A stretch of 40,765 bases of DNA. Origin: Clostridia bacterium DTU030. GTDB lineage: Bacteria; Bacillota; DTU030. Positions 28,562 through 37,516 of the stretch are shown piece by piece; the stretch's first letter is position 1, and each line of letters starts with the position of its first letter. The stretch is taken from NCBI GenBank assembly GCA_001513125.1, contig LFSN01000094.1, positions 3,075-43,839 on the forward strand, written 5' to 3'. Position numbers and translations under genes: made by a program. The notes beneath the pieces are model-generated. The model had not been told where the DNA came from. It saw nothing but the letters and a program-made list of their open reading frames with translations, and did no database searches.

Positions 28562-28673
28562 GTTTAGCAGCAGGCAGGAATAGAATATGGTACCACTTGC
28601 CCAGGAATTGCCCGGGGTAGGGTACCAAACACTCCGGGAGAAAGGTTATTTCCGGAGAAAAGGAGGTTGCAAT

Positions 28674-30140
28674 ATGGAGCTATGGAAATTACCGGCCCAC
28701 AGCCTACATAAACTCCTGGTCGGGGGAGAAGTTACGGCTCAGGAAATAACTTCTGCCTTTTTACAGCGGCTCCGGGAAGTTGAACCCCAGCTGCAGGCCT
28801 TCATCACCGTCACTGAAGAGTTGGCTTTAGAGCAGGCCCAGGAGATTGACCGGCGCCGGGAGAAGGGGGAAGAGCTCCCTCCCCTGGCGGGAATTCCCTT
28901 TGCTTTGAAGGATAATATCTCCGTCCGGGGTATCCCGACAACCTGTGGGTCGAAGATGCTGGAAAACTATATTCCCGTTTATGATGCCACCATTTATAAA
29001 CGCCTGCGGGAGGCCGGGTCGGTGCTGGTGGGTAAGACCAATATGGACGAATTCGCCATGGGTTCCTCCACTGAGTTTTCGGCCTTTCATGTTACCCGGA
29101 ATCCCTGGAACCTGGAGCGGGTACCGGGAGGCTCCAGTGGTGGCTCAGCCGCGGCCATTGCCGCCGGTGCAGCTAACTTTGCCCTGGGCACAGACACCGG
29201 GGGCTCCATCCGGCAGCCGGCGGCCTTCTGTGGGATCGTGGGCATTAAACCTACCTATGGCCGGGTTTCCCGCTATGGTGTGATTCCCTTTGCCTCCTCC
29301 CTCGATCAAGCCGGCCCCATGGCCAGGACTGTAACCGATGCCGCCCTGGTATTGAATGTTATCAGCGGCCATGATCAGAGGGATTCCACAGCCCTCAAGG
29401 AACCGGTACCCGACTATACTAGTTATTTAGTGCCCGATGTCGCTGGGCTTAAAATCGGGGTTCCCAAGGAATACTTTGGGGAAGGGATTGCACCGGAAGT
29501 AGGTGCGGCCATTTGGGAAGGGATACGACTCCTGGAAAAACTGGGGGCCAGGGTGGAGGAGTTCTCGCTCCAGACTGCTTCCCACTGTCTCAGTGCCTAT
29601 TATATAATTGCTCCGGCGGAAGCATCATCTAACCTGGCCTGTTACGATGGTATCCGTTACGGTTACCGGGCCGATGTCGACGATTTGCTGGGAATGTACA
29701 CCAAAAGCAGGCGGGTACTGGGATCGGAGGTAAGGCGCCGGATTATGCTGGGTACCTATGCCCTCAGCGCCGGCTACTATGACGCCTATTACCATAAAGC
29801 CCAACAGGCCCGGACACTGATTCGGCAGGAATTCAAAGAAGCCTTTGAAAAATATGATGTGCTCATAACTCCTACTACTCCTAACGTGGCCTTTGCCCTC
29901 GGAGCCATGGTGGATGACCTCCTGGCCATGTATCTTTCCGATGTTTGCACCTTAGCGGCGAACCTGGCCGGGCTGCCGGCAATATCCCTTCCCTGCGGTT
30001 TCTCCCAGGGTATGCCCATAGGGATGCAGATCCTGGGGAAACCCTTTGCCGAAGGCAAGATCCTTCAGGTTGCCTACACCTTTGAGCAAGAGACGGAATA
30101 CCACAAAGAATTTCCGCCGGTCAGCAAGGGGGTGATGTAA
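28674..30140 (+). CDS. gatA: Aspartyl/glutamyl-tRNA amidotransferase subunit A
   Basis: The amidase that frees ammonia from glutamine for converting Glu-tRNA(Gln) or Asp-tRNA(Asn). The protein has 488 residues. The catalytic Lys79 (FALKDNI), cis-Ser154 ([10 protein letters not shown]) and Ser178 ([10 protein letters not shown]) fall at the same numbers as in the structurally known Staphylococcus Gat[18 protein letters not shown] follows. The frame is open upstream to 28587, but ATG 28674 has AAAAGGAGG 8 bases before it and starts at the usual [10 protein letters not shown]. The 112-base gap from gatC holds a strong hairpin (CTCCGG at 28632-28637 with CCGGAG at 28652-28657) just before the ribosome site. 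Confidence 0.97.
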   Translation: MELWKLPAHSLHKLLVGGEVTAQEITSAFLQRLREVEPQLQAFITVTEELALEQAQEIDRRREKGEELPPLAGIPFALKDNISVRGIPTTCGSKMLENYIPVYDATIYKRLREAGSVLVGKTNMDEFAMGSSTEFSAFHVTRNPWNLERVPGGSSGGSAAAIAAGAANFALGTDTGGSIRQPAAFCGIVGIKPTYGRVSRYGVIPFASSLDQAGPMARTVTDAALVLNVISGHDQRDSTALKEPVPDYTSYLVPDVAGLKIGVPKEYFGEGIAPEVGAAIWEGIRLLEKLGARVEEFSLQTASHCLSAYYIIAPAEASSNLACYDGIRYGYRADVDDLLGMYTKSRRVLGSEVRRRIMLGTYALSAGYYDAYYHKAQQARTLIRQEFKEAFEKYDVLITPTTPNVAFALGAMVDDLLAMYLSDVCTLAANLAGLPAISLPCGFSQGMPIGMQILGKPFAEGKILQVAYTFEQETEYHKEFPPVSKGVM

Positions 30141-31586
30141 ATGCAAGAATTGGAGCCGGTAATCGGTTTAGAGATCCACGTGGAACTGATGACCAAAACC
30201 AAGCTCTTCTGCGGTTGCAGTGTTGGGTTTGGGGCCGAGCCCAACAGTCAAACCTGTCCTGTCTGTTTGGGACATCCCGGGTCCCTCCCGGTATTGAACA
30301 AGCAGGCGGTAGAATATGCCGTCAAGGCCGGTTTGGCCCTTAACTGCCGCATTGCTTCGACCTGCAAGTTTGACCGGAAGCAGTATTTCTACCCCGATAT
30401 GTCCAAGAACTACCAGATCTCCCAGTATGACCAGCCCCTCTGTGGGGAAGGTTATGTGGATCTGGAAGTGGATGGCAAGAAAAAGCGGATCCGGATTAAA
30501 CGGGCTCACCTGGAAGAAGACGCGGGTAAGCTTGTCCACGGGAGCACTGCCGGGGGAGATGTCAGCCTGGTCGACTATAACCGGTCGGGGGTACCCTTAC
30601 TGGAGATTGTCACTGAACCGGACATCAGCTCACCGGCCGAAGCCCGCCTCTTTTTGACCAAACTGCGCAATATCATCCAGTACACCGGTGTTTCCGACTG
30701 CAGGATGGAAGAGGGTTCCTTGCGCTGTGATGCCAACATATCCCTCCGGCCCCGGGGCACAACGGAACTGGGGACGAAGACGGAGATAAAAAACCTCAAT
30801 TCCTTCCGGGCGGTGGAAAGGGCCCTGGCCTACGAGATTGAACGCCAGACCAAGGTCCTGGCTGCCGGCGAAAGGGTAATCCAGGAGACCCGCCACTGGG
30901 ATGAACAGGCTGAAGTGACCAGGGGTATGCGCAGCAAGGAAGAGGCCCATGACTATCGTTATTTTCCCGATCCCAACCTGCTACCCTTGCTTGTTGATCA
31001 AGGGTGGGTAGAAAGGATCCGGGCGACCCTTCCGGAGCTGCCCGATGCCCGCAAGAGGCGGTTTATGGAGGAGTTGGGCTTGTCTGATTACGATGCCGAG
31101 GTCCTGGTGGCGGCCAAGGATGTTGCCGACTACTACGAAGAAGTCTTGAAATACTACGGGGATGCCAAGATGGCCGTCAACTGGGTGATGGTGGAACTTA
31201 TGGGGCTCCTGCGTAAAGAGGGCCTGGAAATAACGGCCTGCCCCGTTTCCGCAGAAAACTTGGGCAAGCTACTGGTCCTGCAGGAGAAAGGCACCATCAG
31301 CGGGAAAATGGCCAAGGACATTTTTGCTGAGATGTTCAGCACGGGCCAGGATCCGGAAACCATAGTGAAGGAAAAGGGGCTGTCCCAGATCAGCGATGCC
31401 GGGGTCCTGGCCGGGCTGGTGGATAAGGTGCTGGCTGCCAATCCAGAATCGGTGGCCGCTTACCGGGGCGGCAAGGACAGGGCCCTGGGCTATCTGGTTG
31501 GTCAGGTGATGAAGGAGACCCGGGGTCAGGCCAATCCCCAGCTGGTCAACCAGCTGCTGCGGGAGAGGTTGGACCAGCCGGAATAA
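30141..31586 (+). CDS. gatB: Aspartyl/glutamyl-tRNA amidotransferase subunit B
   Basis: The tRNA-binding kinase subunit that phosphorylates the misacylated Glu or Asp before amidation. The protein has 481 residues. [20 protein letters not shown], the zinc-site cysteines FCGCS and [24 protein letters not shown] and [14 protein letters not shown] form the cradle domain. The helical and YqeY-like tail is at about 330-481, ending VNQLLRERL. The ATG directly abuts the gatA stop, so the two are coupled. A strong terminator follows, closing the gatCAB operon. Confidence 0.97.
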   Translation: MQELEPVIGLEIHVELMTKTKLFCGCSVGFGAEPNSQTCPVCLGHPGSLPVLNKQAVEYAVKAGLALNCRIASTCKFDRKQYFYPDMSKNYQISQYDQPLCGEGYVDLEVDGKKKRIRIKRAHLEEDAGKLVHGSTAGGDVSLVDYNRSGVPLLEIVTEPDISSPAEARLFLTKLRNIIQYTGVSDCRMEEGSLRCDANISLRPRGTTELGTKTEIKNLNSFRAVERALAYEIERQTKVLAAGERVIQETRHWDEQAEVTRGMRSKEEAHDYRYFPDPNLLPLLVDQGWVERIRATLPELPDARKRRFMEELGLSDYDAEVLVAAKDVADYYEEVLKYYGDAKMAVNWVMVELMGLLRKEGLEITACPVSAENLGKLLVLQEKGTISGKMAKDIFAEMFSTGQDPETIVKEKGLSQISDAGVLAGLVDKVLAANPESVAAYRGGKDRALGYLVGQVMKETRGQANPQLVNQLLRERLDQPE

Positions 31587-31607
31587 TTGTGATTGCAACA
31601 TACTTGA

Positions 31608-31634
31608 GGGAGTCTAGCCAGACTCCCTTTTTTT
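31608..31634 (+). terminator. Intrinsic terminator after gatB
   Basis: GGGAGTC (31608-31614), loop TAGCCA and GACTCCC (31621-31627) are followed directly by seven T. A classic strong terminator. Confidence 0.95.
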
Positions 31635-31695
31635 CTGGGAAAAAGCTGTAGCTTTAGCGTGGTGTTTTTACGGACAAGCTTTACGGGGTGTTAGT

Positions 31696-31724
31696 GCATA
31701 GTCCCGGTCCCGGGCGGAAAAAGT
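31696..31724 (+). promoter_or_regulatory. Possible forespore (sigma-F-like) promoter
   Basis: GCATA at 31696-31700 and GGAAAAAGT at 31716-31724 (pattern GGNNANANT) lie 15 bases apart, resembling the Bacillus sigma-F consensus. No sigma-A promoter is evident between the gatB terminator and the next gene. DUF421 proteins like the one downstream are often spore-associated. The match is by eye only. Confidence 0.4.
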
Positions 31725-31756
31725 ATAGGAGAGACTATTTTGGGAGGGGGCGTCCG

Positions 31757-32281
31757 ATGCAGCCAGAACAGGATCTGGCCCTGCGCCAGGGAGGAAGGAT
31801 CCTCCAGCTCAAACAGCAGCTGGATAAGCTGTACGACCAAATCCGGGACCGGCAGATGGAAAAGGAGCTGCAGGTGCAGGAGAACTTTTACCAGGGGAGC
31901 AGCCATTTGAAAAGCCTCCAGGCCATGCGGGAGGCGGCAGCCCTGCTGGAGCAGTTAAAACTCTGTCTCAGCCCGGAGCAGGGGGGCCTCCCTTCCCTAC
32001 CCCTGGCCCAGGCCAGGGAAATAGCGGCCCACCTCTGCCACAAACTGCAGCAGGAAGAGGCTGCTGCCCGGCAGGCCCTGGAGAAATCCCTGCAGCAGGC
32101 GGCCTCATCCCTGTTGGTAGGGTTAGAGCTGAGCAGGGAGATGAACCAACTGCTGCACCTCTGTCAACTTGCCGGTGACTGGGGGGAACAGCTGACCAAG
32201 CTGGCGGGGGAGTACCCCCTATCTTTCCCGCAGGGAGGGGGTTCTGATGTGGGAAATACTCCAGAACGACAAGATCATTAA
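31757..32281 (+). CDS. Small coiled-coil protein of unknown function
   Basis: A 174-residue protein rich in Gln, Leu, Glu and Lys. Residues 10-65 (RILQLKQQLDKLYDQIRDRQ and onward) and 95-130 look like long amphipathic helices with heptad spacing. No signal peptide, membrane segment or known motif is seen. The ATG at 31757 is preferred over an open frame starting at 31688 because GGGAGGGGG ends six bases before it. Its last 35 bases overlap the DUF421 gene in another frame, so the two are translated together and probably work together. I do not recognise the family. Confidence 0.72.
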   Translation: MQPEQDLALRQGGRILQLKQQLDKLYDQIRDRQMEKELQVQENFYQGSSHLKSLQAMREAAALLEQLKLCLSPEQGGLPSLPLAQAREIAAHLCHKLQQEEAAARQALEKSLQQAASSLLVGLELSREMNQLLHLCQLAGDWGEQLTKLAGEYPLSFPQGGGSDVGNTPERQDH

Positions 32282-33272
32282 TGTGCATTTTTCCGACCTC
32301 TACCTTCTCCTCCGGGCCCTGATTTTTTTTGCCCTGAGCCTGGTGGCCATCCGCATCATGGGGAAGCGCACCATCGCCCAGCTCTCCCCCTTTGACCTGA
32401 TTACCATCATCATTATTGGGGCCGCCGTGGCCATCCCCATGGAAGATGAGAAAATCCCCTTTGTCCACGGCCTTATTCCCCTGGTGAGTATTACAGTAGT
32501 CAATTACCTCCTCCATCTGTTGATCATGAAGAACCGGAAAATCGAAAACTTCCTCCAGGGCACCCCCAGTGTTCTGGTGGAAAATGGAGAGGTAATAGTA
32601 AAAAACTTGCGGAAAGAACGGGTTACCCTGGCCGATCTGGAAGTACTCCTCCGGGAAAAGAATGTCCGCAACATCAACCAGGTGCAGGAAGCCACCCTGG
32701 AACCCAATGGCCGCCTCAGCATCGTCTTGAAGGAGGCGGAAGAACCGGTAACCCGCAGGGATTTGGGCCTGGCCCCTTCGGGGGGCCTGTTTCCCGTCCT
32801 GGTCATTGCCAATGGCGAGGTTCTCTATGACCATCTCGCCAAAAGCAGGCTCAGTATTGCCCAGCTGGTAACGGAAATTCAAAGACGGGGGATAGAGAGG
32901 CTGCAGGATGTGGCCCGGGCCACCTTGGATGAGAGGGGAAATCTCCTTGTCGTCAAAAGGGAAGAAAAAACCCGGGTATCTGGGGAGGGACAGGAGACTA
33001 TGCTTCGGGAAAACAATGGGCTGCAGGTCAACTGCCAGGAGCTGCAGAAAAAATACCCGGTTCCCCTGGAACTCTTTTTGGAAGCTGTATCCATGGGGCT
33101 GAACGACGGGGAAATAGCAAAGGTGACAGGCCTTAGGCTGGAGGAGGTCAAAGAACTGAGGGGAGAATTGGGGGGGATCGGCAGTTCCCTCGATCTCACC
33201 CACAAAAAGGATATCTGCCAGGCCAGGGAGAGCAGGTCCCCTTCTGCCGGGAAAAAAGATATGCAAGGCTAA
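32247..33272 (+). CDS. DUF421 (YetF-like) membrane protein
   Basis: A 341-residue membrane protein. Three hydrophobic segments at about 18-38, 48-66 and 71-92 carry the family motif RIMGKRTIAQLSPFDLI between the first two. Two soluble repeats of the DUF421 cytosolic fold follow (FLQGTPSVLVENGEVIVKNL near 103-122; GLFPVLVIANGEVLYDHLAK near 180-199). The last 90 residues form a hydrophilic extension not usual in YetF. Bacillus relatives are linked to spore resistance and germination, though the molecular role is unclear. It overlaps the preceding coiled-coil gene by 35 bases; AGGGAGGGGG lies before its ATG. Confidence 0.85.
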   Translation: MWEILQNDKIINVHFSDLYLLLRALIFFALSLVAIRIMGKRTIAQLSPFDLITIIIIGAAVAIPMEDEKIPFVHGLIPLVSITVVNYLLHLLIMKNRKIENFLQGTPSVLVENGEVIVKNLRKERVTLADLEVLLREKNVRNINQVQEATLEPNGRLSIVLKEAEEPVTRRDLGLAPSGGLFPVLVIANGEVLYDHLAKSRLSIAQLVTEIQRRGIERLQDVARATLDERGNLLVVKREEKTRVSGEGQETMLRENNGLQVNCQELQKKYPVPLELFLEAVSMGLNDGEIAKVTGLRLEEVKELRGELGGIGSSLDLTHKKDICQARESRSPSAGKKDMQG

Positions 33273-33308
33273 AGGAGAGAAGGGGGTTTTCTACCCCCTT
33301 CTCTCCTT
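33272..33308. terminator. Long hairpin between convergent genes
   Basis: AAGGAGAGAAGGGGG (33272-33286) and its perfect complement (33294-33308) form a 15-bp stem with a 7-base loop, between the ends of the DUF421 gene and the minus-strand beta-lactamase-like gene. U-runs on both sides are poor (CTTATAAAA), so it may act by stability more than as a classic terminator. Confidence 0.65.
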
Positions 33309-33351
33309 ATAAAATCCCCTCGGTTCTGGCAAGTTTAAATCATTTTCCCCT

Positions 33352-34131
33352 TCAGCCCTTTAAGGTGTCATAGACTAGGCGGGAGACCTGGTTTATAAGG
33401 CTGACACCAGCGGCATTGGTCGCCAATTTGTTGGTGAAGATGGCCAAAATGTAGGTGCGTTCCGGGAGGAAAAAGACTCCCACATCGTGTTCCAGGAGAT
33501 GCAGGTCGCCGGTTTTGTGGGCAATGACCACATCCTCCGGCAGTAGAGCAGGGAGCTTGTTCCTGAGCTGCTGCCTTTTCATAATATCCAGCATGTTCTC
33601 GGAAGCTTCCTTATTTACCACCTTACCCTCCACCAGTAAGCGGAGGAGCTTACCAGTGTCCCGGGGGGAGGTAAAATTATCCCGCCCTGCCTTGACGGCT
33701 TCACTGTCCATCATTTTTCGCTGCAGCCGGGTCTGCTCCAACCCCAGCTCCCTGGCAAAGCCGTTAACCCTATCCATGCCGACCAAATCGATGAGCTCAT
33801 TGGTGGCGGCATTGTCGCTCTGGATAATCATGAGGGTGGCCACGTCCAGGACTGTCAGTCTAAGGTTAGGATTGAGCTCAGACAATACCCCGCAGCCGCC
33901 CACCCGGTTTTCCGGCTTAATGGTTATCTCATCTTCCAGGTTTACCTTGCCCTCCTCGGCTAGGTTAAAGAGGGCAGCCAAAATAGGAATCTTAATCACA
34001 CTGGCCGAGGGAAATACCCGGTCCGGGTTCACGGTAAAGGTTTGGCCTGCCGCGAGGTCTTCGAGGTACAGCCCCACTTCCCCGTCACAGGTACCCAGGA
34101 TCTCAAGGATCTGTCTTTCCGGCAGCAACAC
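33352..34131 (-). CDS. Serine beta-lactamase-like hydrolase (class A fold)
   Basis: About 259 residues. The serine-hydrolase motifs are present: SVIK (Ser44-Lys47), SDN at 105-107 and HKTG near 205-208. The omega loop that in true class A enzymes reads RxExxLN is here RKMMDSEAVKAGRDN, with no Glu at the deacylating position. No signal peptide precedes the domain. It may therefore be a cytoplasmic D-Ala-peptide or ester hydrolase, or a penicillin-binding-type acyl enzyme, and should not be called a resistance gene. The GTG at 34131 sits 4 bases after GGAGG. A TTG at 34128 is also possible, and a TTG at 34149 would place the ribosome site inside the gene. Only 27 bases separate it from the permease upstream. 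Confidence 0.78.
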   Translation of the reverse strand: MLLPERQILEILGTCDGEVGLYLEDLAAGQTFTVNPDRVFPSASVIKIPILAALFNLAEEGKVNLEDEITIKPENRVGGCGVLSELNPNLRLTVLDVATLMIIQSDNAATNELIDLVGMDRVNGFARELGLEQTRLQRKMMDSEAVKAGRDNFTSPRDTGKLLRLLVEGKVVNKEASENMLDIMKRQQLRNKLPALLPEDVVIAHKTGDLHLLEHDVGVFFLPERTYILAIFTNKLATNAAGVSLINQVSRLVYDTLKG

Positions 34132-34158
34132 AATCCCTCCTTCCTGCAAGCCTAGGTT

Positions 34159-35454
34159 CTAGAATAGAGAGTATACCAGAACATAGGCTATCGTAGCTGC
34201 CACTATGGTAAGGCCCAGTTTAACCATGGATTTAATATCTTTGGACCGGGCCAGGCCCATCTGCCCCAGCATATCGGCTCCCGGATAGGCAAAGGAGGTC
34301 ATTTGGGAGCCGATGAGGAGAATGGCCGCCCAAAGTCCCATGGGCACGCCCAGCTGTGTCAAGAAGGGATTAAACATTTTATCCATTAACACCGCCTGGG
34401 CTACGGCGGCACCGGATATGCCAAAGACACCTGTCAGAGTAGTGAAGAGGGCAAAGACCAGCTTGCCACCGGAGTTAATGATAGGTGTGAGGAGTTCTAC
34501 CAGGGCGGCAAAGGCTCCCGATTGCTCCACAAAGTTGAGGAAGGGCTCGAACAAGACAAACATAATAAATAACCAGACTAAACGGCCGCAGCCTTCCATC
34601 ATGGCATCGAAAACCTCGCCCAGTTTAAGGCCGCTGGCCAGGCCGGTGGTGATGGCAGTGGTGAACATGACGACCACGGCATAGGAGGCGCCGCCCTTGG
34701 TCACCATGCCATATACCAATAAGGCAGCCAGGGTGAGGGCAAAGGCCAGGGTGCCCCGCTGGGTAGCCGGGCTGGCTACATAGGCCTCACCCCTTTGCAT
34801 ATCTTCTTCTTCATACTTATAAACACCCTTGGTAGCCCTTTGGATGCGCAGGGCCATGAAATAGGTCACCACCCAGCAGATAAGGGAGACCGGCAACCCT
34901 GCACTGAGGAGGACCTGGGGATAGCTCAGGCCCGTGAGTTCCATCAGGGTAACCATGGGGGGAGTAAAGGGTCCCAAAAAGAGGCCCGACTGCCCTGCAC
35001 CCTGGAAGATGGCGGCCAGGGTGCTGGGGGTAATTCCTACCGCTGCCACCAGGGGGATAACGATGGGAGCTAAAATAGCATTGGCCCCGGCCAGGGTCCC
35101 CAAGAGGGAAACGAGGAGGACAGAGGTAACCATGGTGGCCAGGATAGCTTTTTTCTCGGTGTTGACACCGATTTTATGCATAACCAGGTGAACCAAATTG
35201 TCGGCCACCCCCGTACGCCTGAGCACCGCACCCAAGCCTGAACCCAACATAATGATAAGACCGATCAGCGACAAGAAGGAACCCAGGGCTTCAGCTATAA
35301 TCCCGCCCAAGCCTAACAGGGGCTGCTGGATCAGGACAGCGCCGACGAGGACACAGATGAACACGCTCAAAACAGGCTGGACTTCTTTGAAGGCTAAAAT
35401 AATGTAGAGAATCAGAGGTATTAGCCCAAAGAGGGGGTGCAGATTTCCTAACAT
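34159..35454 (-). CDS. Ion-transporter-superfamily permease, substrate unknown
   Basis: A 431-residue integral membrane protein with about 11-12 hydrophobic helices. GLIIMLGSGLGAVLRRTGVA and GANAILAPIVIPLV in the first half, and GVFGISGAAVAQAVLMDKMF in the second, resemble the inverted-repeat halves of the NhaC/GntP/DASS-like superfamily. The substrate cannot be named. The genetic setting (D-aminoacylase upstream, shared leader RNA class) suggests an amino acid, N-acyl amino acid or a related organic acid. The ATG at 35454 has AAAGGAGAT before it. It is the first gene after the second copy of the structured leader RNA and terminator. Confidence 0.8.
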   Translation of the reverse strand: MLGNLHPLFGLIPLILYIILAFKEVQPVLSVFICVLVGAVLIQQPLLGLGGIIAEALGSFLSLIGLIIMLGSGLGAVLRRTGVADNLVHLVMHKIGVNTEKKAILATMVTSVLLVSLLGTLAGANAILAPIVIPLVAAVGITPSTLAAIFQGAGQSGLFLGPFTPPMVTLMELTGLSYPQVLLSAGLPVSLICWVVTYFMALRIQRATKGVYKYEEEDMQRGEAYVASPATQRGTLAFALTLAALLVYGMVTKGGASYAVVVMFTTAITTGLASGLKLGEVFDAMMEGCGRLVWLFIMFVLFEPFLNFVEQSGAFAALVELLTPIINSGGKLVFALFTTLTGVFGISGAAVAQAVLMDKMFNPFLTQLGVPMGLWAAILLIGSQMTSFAYPGADMLGQMGLARSKDIKSMVKLGLTIVAATIAYVLVYSLF

Positions 35455-35543
35455 TGCTCATTATCTCCTTTCCTTGTAATATATGGGGACACAGTGGTAA
35501 AGATGATTACCAGCGCAAGTTTAGTCTTGCCCTCCACCTTACT

Positions 35544-35558
35544 TTATTTTTTGCCCAC
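35544..35558 (-). other. Near-perfect Shine-Dalgarno with a four-codon ORF in the permease leader
   Basis: Reading the minus strand just after the terminator, TAGGAGGTGATA is followed by GTG GGC AAA AAA TAA. AGGAGGTGAT is fully complementary to the 16S tail, stronger than the site of any gene here, yet the frame ends after four codons. It may be a ribosome loading site or chance. The permease ATG is about 90 bases further on. Confidence 0.4.
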
Positions 35559-35571
35559 TATCACCTCCTAC

Positions 35572-35621
35572 AAAAAAACAGCCTAAAGGGCAATGACGGT
35601 AAATCATTACCTTTTAGGCTG
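35572..35621 (-). terminator. Terminator of leader RNA copy 2 (permease)
   Basis: On the minus strand the arms are 35621-35604 and 35596-35579; 17 of 18 positions pair around a 7-base loop, and seven U follow (35578-35572). It lies before the permease gene and directly after the conserved leader element, so it is an attenuator and not an end-of-gene terminator. Confidence 0.92.
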
Positions 35622-35670
35622 GATTTTGCCTGGGTTTTTGCCTGGCCGGCAAAAAGACAGGCAAAGCAGC
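35617..35670 (-). promoter_or_regulatory. Structured leader RNA, copy 2 (candidate riboswitch, class unknown)
   Basis: Minus-strand order: GCTGCTTTGCCTG, a hairpin with arms TTTTTGCC and GGCAAAAA (35655-35635), then ACCCAGGCAAAATCCAGCC. An outer stem pairs TTTGCCTG (35665-35658) with CAGGCAAA (35632-35625). A TATAAT at 35680-35675 lies five bases before the conserved block, so transcription should begin at or within its first bases; the -35 is weak. The 3' end (CAGCC) is also the 5' arm of the terminator. Copy 1 at 37505-37561 has the same layout with compensatory changes. I match it to no riboswitch class that I know. Confidence 0.7.
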
Positions 35671-35804
35671 TGGCATTATAATTTTTCGGTATAAGATATT
35701 GTAATATTTATTCGACTTCCAGCTAAAAAATCCTGTAATGAAAAGCAAATTTTATCCCTTCTACGGCACCCGAAGGATTCGTAGGGTAGGAGAGGGCTAA
35801 AGGT

Positions 35805-37394
35805 TTACGGCTTCTTCAACAGCACCCGGCCGGCCGCCGCGCCGGTGAGGGCACCCCGGCGCACTGCCAGCTCCCCATTGACAAAGACATATTCGATTCC
35901 CACCGGGTACTGCTGGGGGTCCAGGAAATCGGCCCGGTCGCAGACAGCAGCCGGATCAAAGACGGTGAGGTCGGCAGCAAGACCCGGCCTTAGCAGGCCC
36001 CGGTCTGTCAGGCCCAGGCGCCGGGCATTCAGGCCCGTCATCTTGTAGATGGCCAGCTCCAGGGGCAGAATCCCTTCCCTGACACAGGGGCCGATTACCC
36101 GGGCAAAAGTCCCGAAAGAGCGGGGATGGGTAGTCTTTCCCTTCTCCCGGGCCATACCGCTGCCATCGGAGCCTACTCCTACGTTCTCGTCGGACAAAAT
36201 GGTTTTAACATCCTCCGGGTCCATTGAAAAGTATACTGCGTTCACAACTCCCTTTTCTTCTTTCAGCAGGCGCACGACGGTCTCTTCTGGGCTCAGGTTC
36301 CAGGCTGCGGCTATCTGGGCCAGGCTTTTACCCAGGGCAGCCTCCCGGTTCTTAGGTGAAGCAAGGGCCGTGATCCTGATTCGCTCCGCCCCACCCCGCA
36401 TGTTTATTTCCCGGCCAATTTCCTCTTTAATATTCGCAACCAGGTCCGGATCGTCCAGGCGTTCCAACAAGCGGGCCACACCACCGCTGTGGGCCCATTG
36501 GGGGACCAGGGCGGTGAGGGAAGTGCTGGAGGCTTCGTAGGGATACTGGTCGGCGGCGATATCAACCCCTGCCTCCCGGGACCGCTGCAGCAGCTCCAGG
36601 CACTCCCGGCCCATGCCCCACTGGGTCCGCCCCATGGCTTTGAGATGGGAAATCTGGACCCTGGCACCGCTCTCCCTGGCTATACCAATGGCTTCATCCA
36701 GGGACTGGCGCAGAGTCTGGCTTTCACCGCGAATGTGGATGGAGAATAGGCCATCGTAGTCTTTGATGACCCGGGCGAGGCCGATGAGTTCCTCGGTGTC
36801 GGCAAAACTGCCAGGGGGATAAATAAGACCGGCGGACATGCCCCAGGCCCCCTGCTCCATGGCCAGGGCCAAAAGCTGTTCCATCTGGGCCTGCATGGCA
36901 GCGGTAGGTTTCTGGGCACCAAAACCGACTACTGCTCCCCTCAGGGCACCGTGGGCAACCTGGGGTAACAGGTTGGTACCCAGTTTCAACTTGCCCAGTT
37001 CGGCGGCGTAGCCGGTCAAATCCTCCCAGGTCACACCCTGGGCAGGGAAGCTGAAACCGTGGATTTTGAGGTATTCCAACAATTCTCCCCTGTAGCTGGG
37101 GTGCACAGGAAAGGCTCCGACACCGCAGCTGCCGATGACCTCACTGGTTACCCCCTGGAGGAGTTTACTCGTGGACATGGGGCAGCTGAAAATAGTCGCA
37201 TCGGTGTGGGTATGGATATCGATGAACCCCGGGGCAACGGCCAGGCCGTCAGCGTCGACAACCAGTTCAGCCGGCTCCTTGAGCTGTTCCCCGATGGCGG
37301 CTATTTTATCCCCCTGCAGAGCAATGTCAGCACGAAAAGCTTCGCGTCCCGAACCGTCAAATACCTCCCCGCCCTTGATCAGGACCGTGTACAT
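35805..37394 (-). CDS. N-acyl-D-amino-acid deacylase (D-aminoacylase)
   Basis: An amidohydrolase that releases D-amino acids from N-acyl derivatives. The protein has 529 residues. The metal and active-site signatures are in place: PGFIDIHTHTDA near 55-66, GSCGVGAFP near 88-96 with the bridging Cys, SIHIRGES near 218-225, VQISHLKAMG near 245-254 and VGVGSDGSGMA with the catalytic Asp. The C-terminal strand ends in YVFVNGELAVRRG. The family includes D-Glu- and D-Asp-specific forms, hydantoinase-like relatives and broad aminoacylases, and the substrate is not readable here. The ATG at 37394 has AAAAGGGGGC before it. It is preceded by leader RNA copy 1 and followed by copy 2. Confidence 0.9.
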   Translation of the reverse strand: MYTVLIKGGEVFDGSGREAFRADIALQGDKIAAIGEQLKEPAELVVDADGLAVAPGFIDIHTHTDATIFSCPMSTSKLLQGVTSEVIGSCGVGAFPVHPSYRGELLEYLKIHGFSFPAQGVTWEDLTGYAAELGKLKLGTNLLPQVAHGALRGAVVGFGAQKPTAAMQAQMEQLLALAMEQGAWGMSAGLIYPPGSFADTEELIGLARVIKDYDGLFSIHIRGESQTLRQSLDEAIGIARESGARVQISHLKAMGRTQWGMGRECLELLQRSREAGVDIAADQYPYEASSTSLTALVPQWAHSGGVARLLERLDDPDLVANIKEEIGREINMRGGAERIRITALASPKNREAALGKSLAQIAAAWNLSPEETVVRLLKEEKGVVNAVYFSMDPEDVKTILSDENVGVGSDGSGMAREKGKTTHPRSFGTFARVIGPCVREGILPLELAIYKMTGLNARRLGLTDRGLLRPGLAADLTVFDPAAVCDRADFLDPQQYPVGIEYVFVNGELAVRRGALTGAAAGRVLLKKP

Positions 37395-37457
37395 AGAAAA
37401 GCCCCCTTTTACATGTCCTTACCTATACACTGACCTTTCCGGTTCTTTACCGTGGCC

Positions 37458-37516
37458 AAAAACAAAATCCAGCCACGGGAGTACAAGGTCAGACCTTTAC
37501 TCTCTGGCTGGATTTT
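37458..37516 (-). terminator. Terminator of leader RNA copy 1 (D-aminoacylase)
   Basis: On the minus strand AAAATCCAGCCA (37516-37505) pairs with TGGCTGGATTTT (37475-37464). The loop contains further stems (GAGTA/TACTC and AAGGTC/GACCTT), and TTTTGTTTTT forms the U-run. A competing 7-bp stem (CCGTGGC at 37478-37472 with GCCACGG at 37456-37450) would break the terminator's 3' arm, a possible antiterminator. Confidence 0.88.

Noticed and set aside
28562-28673. T-box leader before gatA
   Set aside because: No specifier loop or TGGNACC-type antiterminator bulge; the GGTACC repeats alone are not enough.
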